57,782 nt of DNA from Bacteroidota bacterium. Its GTDB lineage: Bacteria > Bacteroidota > Bacteroidia > Bacteroidales > UBA4417. The notes under the pieces were generated by a model that saw nothing but the letters and a program-made list of their open reading frames with translations, did not search any database and was not told the DNA's origin. Below, in pieces: positions 52,832 through 57,782 of the stretch. A program made the position numbers and the translations under genes. The number at the start of each line of letters is the position of its first letter. The stretch's first letter is position 1. The stretch is taken from contig JACAAZ010000024.1 of NCBI GenBank assembly GCA_013376995.1, positions 1 to 57,782 of the forward strand, given 5' to 3'.

Positions 52832-53752
52832 TTAGCTGAGGACCTGAGCCCTTATTTCCTGGACAATTTTTATGCTTCTTCTTGAATCCTCCAAACCAAA
52901 ACCATTGCCCCCAATAATTTGTTCATAGGAACGGGTATGAAGATCAGTAAATCCTTCGCTGAATTCTATCTCTGTCCCATCCATTTTTATTGAACGGAAT
53001 GTTCTTTTCCCGGCGGCAATAGCTGATTCAGGTAAATATTCAGGATTTATACTAAGGAACCAGTTTACCCTGGCCTTTTCAAGCAAGAGGAAACCTGAAG
53101 CATGATCCGCTGTATGTTCTTTAACTCTGTTCTCTTTTATATCCCCGAATATCCAGGTAAGCATATCGAAAAAATGGACCCCGATATTGGTTGCAATTCC
53201 ACCAGATTTACTCAAATCTCCTTTCCAGGAAATATAATACCATTTACCACGGCTGGTAATGTATTTAAGATCTACATCATATACTTTATCTGAAGGCCCT
53301 TTTGCTACCTGCTCCCGCAATGCAATGATGGCAGGATGCAAACGAAGCTGAAGGATGGTAAAAATTCTTCTTCCTGTTTCGTGCTCCAGTTCAGACAGAG
53401 CATCCAGGTTCCAGGGATTCAGTACCAATGGCTTTTCGCAAATGGCGTGGGCATCATTCCGAAGTGCAAGCCGGATATGTGCATCATGCAGGTAGTTGGG
53501 GGAACAGATACTTACGTAATCTATTTTGTTATCGGGATTATTTCGCCTTAATTTATCCATGAACCGGTCAAAACGCTCAGGTTCTGTAAAGAATTCAGCA
53601 TCAGGGTAAAAGCTGTCCATAATTCCAACACCATCGTATTTGTCGAGTGCTGCCACCAAATTATTGCCAGTCTCTTTTATTGCTTTTAAATGCCTGGGTG
53701 CAATATATCCTCCCGCTCCAATTAATCCAAAATTCAATGGTTTTTGTGTCAT
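52832..53752 (-). CDS. wbpB: UDP-GlcNAcA 3-dehydrogenase-like Gfo/Idh/MocA oxidoreductase (WbpB/WlbA)
   Basis: NAD-dependent oxidoreductase of 306 residues. N-terminal GLIGAGGYIAPRHLKAIKETGN, VSICSPNYLHDAHI, CEKPLV and the C-terminal TSRGKWYYISWKGDLSKSGGIATNIGVHFFDML and GFTDLHTRSYEQI stretches match WbpB/WlbA from recall of that family. WbpB oxidises C3 of UDP-GlcNAcA in the route to 2,3-diamino-uronic acids. The companion wbpA, wbpD and wbpE genes were not recognised, although a DegT aminotransferase (28294) and acyltransferases exist in the cluster. First gene of the minus-strand cluster, behind a predicted promoter. Confidence 0.85.
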   Translation of the reverse strand: MTQKPLNFGLIGAGGYIAPRHLKAIKETGNNLVAALDKYDGVGIMDSFYPDAEFFTEPERFDRFMDKLRRNNPDNKIDYVSICSPNYLHDAHIRLALRNDAHAICEKPLVLNPWNLDALSELEHETGRRIFTILQLRLHPAIIALREQVAKGPSDKVYDVDLKYITSRGKWYYISWKGDLSKSGGIATNIGVHFFDMLTWIFGDIKENRVKEHTADHASGFLLLEKARVNWFLSINPEYLPESAIAAGKRTFRSIKMDGTEIEFSEGFTDLHTRSYEQIIGGNGFGLEDSRRSIKIVQEIRAQVLS

Positions 53753-53868
53753 ATTCTAGTCAGAATTCTTAAGATGATATCTATTTGTACAGATTAATCA
53801 AGCTAATAAGTGAAAGTAATCAGGAATGTGCATATTTCGACCAACACGCAGATCAATATTCCCAGGTG

Positions 53869-53903
53869 CAAAGTTACTATAATTGATATATTTGTTCACA
53901 AAA
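53869..53903 (-). promoter_or_regulatory. Predicted sigma-ABfr-type promoter for the polysaccharide cluster
   Basis: On the minus strand TTTTG at 53903-53899 serves as a -33-like element and TAACTTTG at 53876-53869 matches the -7 consensus TAnnTTTG. The gap is about 22 bases, within the range used by Bacteroidota. It lies about 117 bases ahead of the wbpB-like start codon (53752), which is suitable for the first promoter of the cluster. The match is by consensus only. Confidence 0.5.
53887..53894 (+). promoter_or_regulatory. Predicted -7 element for the TrmH-type gene
   Basis: TATATTTG matches TAnnTTTG and is 20 bases before the ATG at 53914. A good -33 element is not visible. It interleaves with the opposite-strand promoter in the same 160-base divergent gap. 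Confidence 0.4.
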
Positions 53904-53913
53904 CCAGAGGTAA

Positions 53914-54750
53914 ATGGCGGAAATGATTACTTCTTCACAGAATCCAGGGATAAAGAACCTTATTCTGTTGCAGTCAAAAAGCAGGGAAAGGAAAAAACAA
54001 AATATTGCGGTAATAGAGGGATATAGGGAGATTTCCCGAGCATTGATATCAGGAGTTGAATTGCTCATTCTTTATTTCTGTCCTGAACTAGTTAACAGTG
54101 AAAAAGTTCTTGAAATAGAAGAAAGTTGCCCAAAATTGGAAAAGATTTCTGTTTCTGTTAAGGTTTTTGAACGATTAGCTTATCGTGAAGGTTCTGATGG
54201 ATTGATTGCCCTTATCAGGCCTAAATATTTAAAACTGGCGGAGCTAAATCTCAGCAAGTACCCGTTGCTCATAATCCTGGAATCCGTCGAAAAGCCGGGT
54301 AATCTTGGAGCTGTTTTGCGCACGGCAGATGCTGCCGGGGTGGACGCAGTTATAATTGGAGATCCTCTTACAGACCTGTATAATCCGAATACGATACGAT
54401 CCAGTGTAGGATGCATATTTACCAGGCAAATAGCAGTAGCTGACTCAAAAGAAATAATGAAATGGCTTCTGAAAAATAATGTTACCACATATGCCGCTGC
54501 ATTGAACAGGGAAGCCCGCAATTATGACCTATTCAATTACAAAGGGTCAACTGCTTTCGTTATGGGAACCGAAGCTACCGGATTAAGTCCGAAATGGCTT
54601 GAATTCTGCAATTCACAGGTTATTATTCCAATGTTGGGAATAGCTGATTCCTTGAACGTTTCAGTAAGCACCTCAATTCTGGTGTATGAAGCTATGCGCC
54701 AAAGAAACTTTGAAACAGTCATGATGCATTCAGGGAAAAATCACATTTGA
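53914..54750 (+). CDS. TrmH/SpoU-family RNA 2'-O-methyltransferase
   Basis: SPOUT-fold methyltransferase of 278 residues that modifies rRNA or tRNA ribose with SAM. The N-terminal substrate-binding part contains FIVEGYREISRAL-like AVIEGYREISRAL. The catalytic part has EKPGNLGAVLRTADAAGVDAV (motif 1 with the catalytic Arg), NPNTIRSSVGCIF, VMGTEATGLSP (motif 2) and IPMLGIADSLNVSVSTSI (motif 3). It is a housekeeping gene that marks the right-hand border of the cluster. Met4 at 53923 is an alternative start. Confidence 0.93.
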   Translation: MAEMITSSQNPGIKNLILLQSKSRERKKQNIAVIEGYREISRALISGVELLILYFCPELVNSEKVLEIEESCPKLEKISVSVKVFERLAYREGSDGLIALIRPKYLKLAELNLSKYPLLIILESVEKPGNLGAVLRTADAAGVDAVIIGDPLTDLYNPNTIRSSVGCIFTRQIAVADSKEIMKWLLKNNVTTYAAALNREARNYDLFNYKGSTAFVMGTEATGLSPKWLEFCNSQVIIPMLGIADSLNVSVSTSILVYEAMRQRNFETVMMHSGKNHI

Positions 54751-54869
54751 AAAATGTAATATGTTACACTCCGGTTGGATGCTGCCCTTGGTAATTACAT
54801 GAGGGGCCAACACCAGGGCCTCTGCAAATAAGAAGAAGATCAATTGATTTTTTGCTGAAGGAATTTGCG

Positions 54870-56951
54870 TTAATCGTAGAAAACCCAGCTTACACCTGCC
54901 TTCAGAGCCGCATCGGCACCCGGGTAATGAGGAACCATGAAATAGGAATGATCCATCCAGCCAGAATTCATATGCTGGTACTTGATAAATAACCTGGCCC
55001 TTTTAACTCTCATGTTCAGAAAAGCATCCAGGTAGGGATAATCACCTGTCTGGAACTGGTCTTGCCTGTAGAACATCCTTAATTCAGGGTTGTATGCATC
55101 AGCATAATACTTTGAATAATACTGGCAACCAATCCCGATCTGAGCATGAAGTACTTTGTTGAAAAGGAACATATTATAACTCAGAGAAGCCTTTCCTGCC
55201 AGCGAAGGAAGTTTAAGTATGCTGTCCCTTGATACTTCCTGCCAGGTAATCCTGGTATCCAGGATCCAGTGTCCGGGGTGAAATATTTTGCTCAGGTCGG
55301 CCCTGCTAACAAGAATTGCTGCGCTTGTTTGCTGAGGAACGGAAGATGTATTTAACCAGGTGTAATTTCCAAGGCGGGTAATTCCAAAGGAGGCTGAAAT
55401 CCCGGCAACCTCAACAGAAAGCGTCCCGTTAGTATAATCCTGCAGTTTAAAGTCGTTTTCCCATCGAAAATGGTCAGAAAGAAATCTGTGATAGAAATAA
55501 TCAGGATGATTCTGCCCTTTTATTGCTGAAAGCGCAATCTTTCCGGGTTTTTTCAGGAGTTTGAAGAACTGGTAGAAGTTCCCCGACAATTCATTATCCC
55601 CGCTGTTATATCCACCAAGTGAAAGATGGCCGCTTGCAACAAAGAATGTTTTCCTGGCAATAATACCTTTCAATGTTCCAAATGGAATAAGTTGGTTGAA
55701 GGATTCGCCCTGGATTCTTTGTGAAACAATCTCAGTACCGCTGAAGACAGAAACCGGGTCAAGCTGATTCATCATCTGGTTGACATAACCAAATCCCATC
55801 TTATCATATTGCTCGGTGATTCCAAATGAGTACTGGAAAGGGAAATTCCTGGCAGCAGTATCCGGTTCTATATTTGAATATACAATTGAATTCTCTATAT
55901 GTATGTGAAAAGTTGAATCCAGTGTTTTGGTTGAATCTCCATAGGTTACAGGGTAAAATCCGAATGAGACACCATTTTGCGATTTATCATCTTCAAAAGC
56001 AGTTGTTTGCCTGTAATATTTAAAGGTATGGATGAGCCTGCCAGCATTGAACCTGGGAGCTACCTGCCTGAACGTTCCGCTGGAATCTTTGATAATCCTG
56101 GGCTTTTGCAAATTCAGGTATTGTTGAAAGTAAAAGCCTGAACTTTTATCACGGTTCATTGCATTGGATAACCTTACGGCAATTGTTTGCCTGTTGGTCT
56201 CCAGATTTTTTGTGAAGATGGAGTCATAAGCAATGCCGCCATTTTCGTAATTTCTGAACCTGTCTGTAAGCAAGGCTGCAGATGCTCCGTATCGTTGTGA
56301 TTTAGTAACATACCGTGCGGTAAAGTAACCGGAAGAATAAAAGGTTCTTTGTCGCTGATAAACACCAGGAGTATTGGCAAATCTTGCAAAGATGCCAAAA
56401 GTCAGCCCTTTTCTTACTTCCTGGCTAAGGGTAAACTGCAATTGCTGCTCCTTGAGTTTTCCCATTACATAATTAAGTTCTGAGAAAGGTTTTTCAGGAG
56501 CATAGAATTTGATGCTGTCAAGGCTTATTTTATACATATCGAATGCTCCATGAATGTAGCTGAACCCCATGGGGTTATTCATACGATATGTGATCGCGGT
56601 TGATGCTGAGCCTGGATTACCAAGGAATGCATACATATCATTGCCGCGCTGAATCGGAGTATAATCACTAAAGTTGTGCAGGTGTGCCTGGAATGGGATT
56701 AGTGTATAGGATGCCTGGTAATTTAAGCTGAAATATAAGCATCTTGCAGTGTCGGGGCTCATTGCCTCCTTCGACTTTTCAGTTGACTGACCCTCGGTAT
56801 TAGAAGAAGATTCGTCCTCTTCTGCAGAACTGCCTCTCAACCTGTTGATTTGTGCCTGAATCTGGATTGAACAGGCTAACAATAGCAGGATGACAGGTAT
56901 TATTTTACGGAATGTACTCAAGGGATCCGGGATGTTCAGTTTGTTTTGCAA
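54870..56951 (-). CDS. Putative outer-membrane porin (Porin_10-like)
   Basis: Predicted beta-barrel protein of 693 residues with a signal peptide at about 1-34 (KIIPVILLLLACSIQIQA, cleavage near AQA). An acidic Ser/Glu-rich linker follows (about 38-65). The body has many aromatic beta-strand segments (YFSLNYQASYTLI, YFTARYVTKSQRYGASAALL, AQIGIGCQYYSKYYADAYNPE). The pattern matches the putative porin family (PF14121-like) of Bacteroidota. It ends with GVSWVFYD rather than a terminal aromatic residue. It is transcribed opposite to the TrmH gene and probably unrelated to the polysaccharide genes. Confidence 0.8.
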   Translation of the reverse strand: MQNKLNIPDPLSTFRKIIPVILLLLACSIQIQAQINRLRGSSAEEDESSSNTEGQSTEKSKEAMSPDTARCLYFSLNYQASYTLIPFQAHLHNFSDYTPIQRGNDMYAFLGNPGSASTAITYRMNNPMGFSYIHGAFDMYKISLDSIKFYAPEKPFSELNYVMGKLKEQQLQFTLSQEVRKGLTFGIFARFANTPGVYQRQRTFYSSGYFTARYVTKSQRYGASAALLTDRFRNYENGGIAYDSIFTKNLETNRQTIAVRLSNAMNRDKSSGFYFQQYLNLQKPRIIKDSSGTFRQVAPRFNAGRLIHTFKYYRQTTAFEDDKSQNGVSFGFYPVTYGDSTKTLDSTFHIHIENSIVYSNIEPDTAARNFPFQYSFGITEQYDKMGFGYVNQMMNQLDPVSVFSGTEIVSQRIQGESFNQLIPFGTLKGIIARKTFFVASGHLSLGGYNSGDNELSGNFYQFFKLLKKPGKIALSAIKGQNHPDYFYHRFLSDHFRWENDFKLQDYTNGTLSVEVAGISASFGITRLGNYTWLNTSSVPQQTSAAILVSRADLSKIFHPGHWILDTRITWQEVSRDSILKLPSLAGKASLSYNMFLFNKVLHAQIGIGCQYYSKYYADAYNPELRMFYRQDQFQTGDYPYLDAFLNMRVKRARLFIKYQHMNSGWMDHSYFMVPHYPGADAALKAGVSWVFYD

Positions 56952-57555
56952 AAGTACCGAAAATCATAGTCTGATTCTCTTAAATCAAAGGTTTGAGCGT
57001 AAAAAGTAGTTGCAATTCCAGTAGCAGGGGAGGAGCAGCGAAAAAGCCGGGAGTCGGAAAGCTCAATTATTCTGCAGGTGCAGAAGTTATTGAGAATCGA
57101 TGTCTGACTAATTTGGATAACCTGAATAAGGATTGTATGAATAAATTCTTTTAGAATTCCTGGAAAACTAAGATGGATAGGGTAGGTTAGAGTGGATTAT
57201 TTGGATCGCGGGCCAGGAATATTTCATTTATGCAATTCTGGAGAGGTTAACAAAGATCCCTGACCGTTGAAATGAGATAAAGGTGACAAGCATTCTTTGT
57301 TAAAGCTAACCGGCTTGTGATTGGTATGTATGGTTTAAAGGCCGGAAAGGACATCGAAATCGGGTTTCAGGAACATGTGTATTAACAGGAACATGTGTAT
57401 TAATATGTTGATCTTGTGATCAAAAAATGATATATCCTAAAGGTATATTCCTATCCTAACCCACCCTCTTTTGGCGGGGTTTATCAGGCAGAGCTTTTGT
57501 CTGCAAGGTCGGAAAGGTAAGAGTACAGGATTGAATAAAGAGGAGGGAGGGTTAA
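56952..57555. other. Gene-free intergenic stretch
   Basis: About 600 bases with no credible gene. It holds a perfect tandem duplication of CAGGAACATGTGTATTAA at 57368-57385 and 57386-57403. An imperfect hairpin at about 57457-57480 (AACCCACC...GGCGGGGTT) resembles a decayed copy of the terminator at 57563. Nothing else was recognised. Confidence 0.6.
57368..57403. repeat. Tandem duplication of an 18-base unit
   Basis: CAGGAACATGTGTATTAA occurs twice in direct tandem (57368-57385 and 57386-57403) in the gene-free gap before the 5S-like copy. Confidence 0.85.
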
Positions 57556-57610
57556 AAACAAAAAACCCCGCCACAAGTGACGGGGTTTATAAAGATGGGC
57601 GGCGACATAC
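57556..57610. repeat. 55-base direct repeat (terminator plus 5S 3' end), copy 1
   Basis: This segment is identical to 57728-57782, including the terminator and the first 14 bases of 5S rRNA sequence. The second copy continues past the window. The duplication shows that the 5S/terminator unit is arranged in tandem here, one copy degenerate. Confidence 0.88.
57559..57588 (-). terminator. Rho-independent terminator downstream of the 5S-like copy
   Basis: On the minus strand AAACCCCGTCA-CTTG-TGGCGGGGTTT forms an 11-base-pair stem with one G-T pair and a CTTG tetraloop, followed by more T (GTTTTTTG). It is repeated at 57731-57760 with the same sequence, 172 bases further right. Confidence 0.88.
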
Positions 57611-57695
57611 TCTCCCACATCCGTCAATTGACGGACATTACCATCTGCGCGGACGGGCTTATCCGCCTAAGGCGGATCGGAATTGGAAGAGGATA
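57597..57695 (-). pseudogene. Degenerate 5S rRNA-like copy with two embedded palindromes
   Basis: On the minus strand this reads, from 3' to 5' side, GTGGGAGAGTATGTCGCCGCCC (5S 3' end), then the core GCGCAGATGGTAATG, AAGCCCGTCC and CCTCTTCCAATTCCGA, all recognisable 5S rRNA blocks. At the usual helix IV place lies TCCGTCAATTGACGGA (57620-57635), and at the loop C/helix III place lies ATCCGCCTTAGGCGGAT (57661-57677). The 5' third, which should pair with the 3' end, is not recognisable. I infer a non-functional or strongly altered 5S copy. Confidence 0.6.
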
Positions 57696-57730
57696 TTTGG
57701 GATTGAACATATGGAGTAAAAGCCGGCAAA

Positions 57731-57760
57731 CAAAAAACCCCGCCACAAGTGACGGGGTTT
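57731..57760 (-). terminator. Rho-independent terminator downstream of the next 5S rRNA
   Basis: Same hairpin as at 57559-57588 (AAACCCCGTCA, CTTG loop, TGGCGGGGTTT and a T run on the minus strand). It directly follows the 5S rRNA end at 57769. Confidence 0.88.
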
Positions 57761-57768
57761 ATAAAGAT

Positions 57769-57782
57769 GGGCGGCGACATAC
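57769..57782 (-). rRNA. 5S rRNA, 3' end only (truncated by window)
   Basis: The final 14 bases, GTATGTCGCCGCCC on the minus strand, match a bacterial 5S rRNA 3' end and are identical to the end of the copy at 57597. The rest of the gene, and presumably an rRNA operon, lies to the right of the window. Confidence 0.6.

Noticed and set aside
54783-54825. Hairpin GAGGGGCC...GGGCCTC as terminator between TrmH and porin genes
   Set aside because: The stem is imperfect and no T run follows on either strand.
57471-57719. Plus-strand open frame of 82 codons across the 5S-like copy
   Set aside because: It translates terminator, repeat and 5S rRNA-like sequence and has no protein features.

Overview
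The window is a long sugar-polymer locus from a member of the Bacteroidota, probably a Bacteroidales/Marinilabiliales-type bacterium. The evidence is a UpxY-type NusG paralogue, a Porin_10-type outer-membrane barrel, a Wzi-family capsule protein, a GxxExxY protein, an extended Bacteroidota-type GDP-fucose synthase and sigma-ABfr-like promoters (TAnnTTTG). No species can be named from the sequence alone.

Layout. A tRNA-Val gene (minus strand) lies at the left edge. It is followed by a gene-poor stretch and one plus-strand gene for an exosortase-family protease. From 2692 back to 53752 every gene but the inserted GxxExxY element looks like part of one minus-strand exopolysaccharide/capsule cluster of about 52 kb, with spacings of a few bases or short overlaps. 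In transcription order it starts with wbpB-like, gmd and upxY (53752-51148), then a repeat-rich gap, then a winged-helix regulator and the UDP-L-FucNAc genes fnlA/capF/fnlC, which are interrupted by a GxxExxY insertion. Next come a PrmC-like methyltransferase, GDP-fucose synthase, an acyltransferase, a LegB-like dehydratase, a polyprenyl-phosphate glycosyltransferase, GNAT, deacetylase, an LPG-synthase-like membrane protein, GT-C and a Wzy-like polymerase. A CDP-3,6-dideoxyhexose set follows (rfbF, rfbG, a 3,5-epimerase, rfbH, a flavin reductase). After a heptanucleotide repeat tract come an aminotransferase, a Wzx-like flippase, several glycosyltransferases, a PaaK/CapK-like ligase, a GDP-mannose-dehydrogenase-like enzyme, an ATP-grasp enzyme, an asparagine-synthase-like enzyme, two FemAB-like transferases, VanZ, deacetylases, an unusual initiating sugar transferase and finally Wzi. 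To the right of the cluster are a TrmH-type RNA methyltransferase (plus), a porin (minus), a 600-base gap, and the end of an rRNA operon with a degenerate 5S-like copy.

How it fits together. The cluster appears to make GDP-L-fucose, UDP-L-FucNAc, a CDP-3,6-dideoxyhexose and probably GDP-mannuronate. It assembles repeat units with about a dozen glycosyltransferases, flips them by Wzx and polymerises them by Wzy. It may decorate them by deacetylation, acetylation and amide/amino-acyl attachment. The combination of exosortase, PEP-CTERM-locus-type deacetylase, FemAB and asparagine-synthase-like genes parallels the exosortase-linked EPS loci of Proteobacteria.

Most interesting points: the set of amide-bond-forming enzymes around an AlgD-like dehydrogenase; an initiating sugar transferase that lacks the usual membrane hairpin; an RfbH partner reductase without its ferredoxin domain; a dispersed family of 15-17 base palindromes, two of them inside a 5S rRNA-like copy; and a GxxExxY gene flanked by imperfect inverted repeats inside the FucNAc operon. 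No Wza, Wzc or ABC exporter is present in the window.
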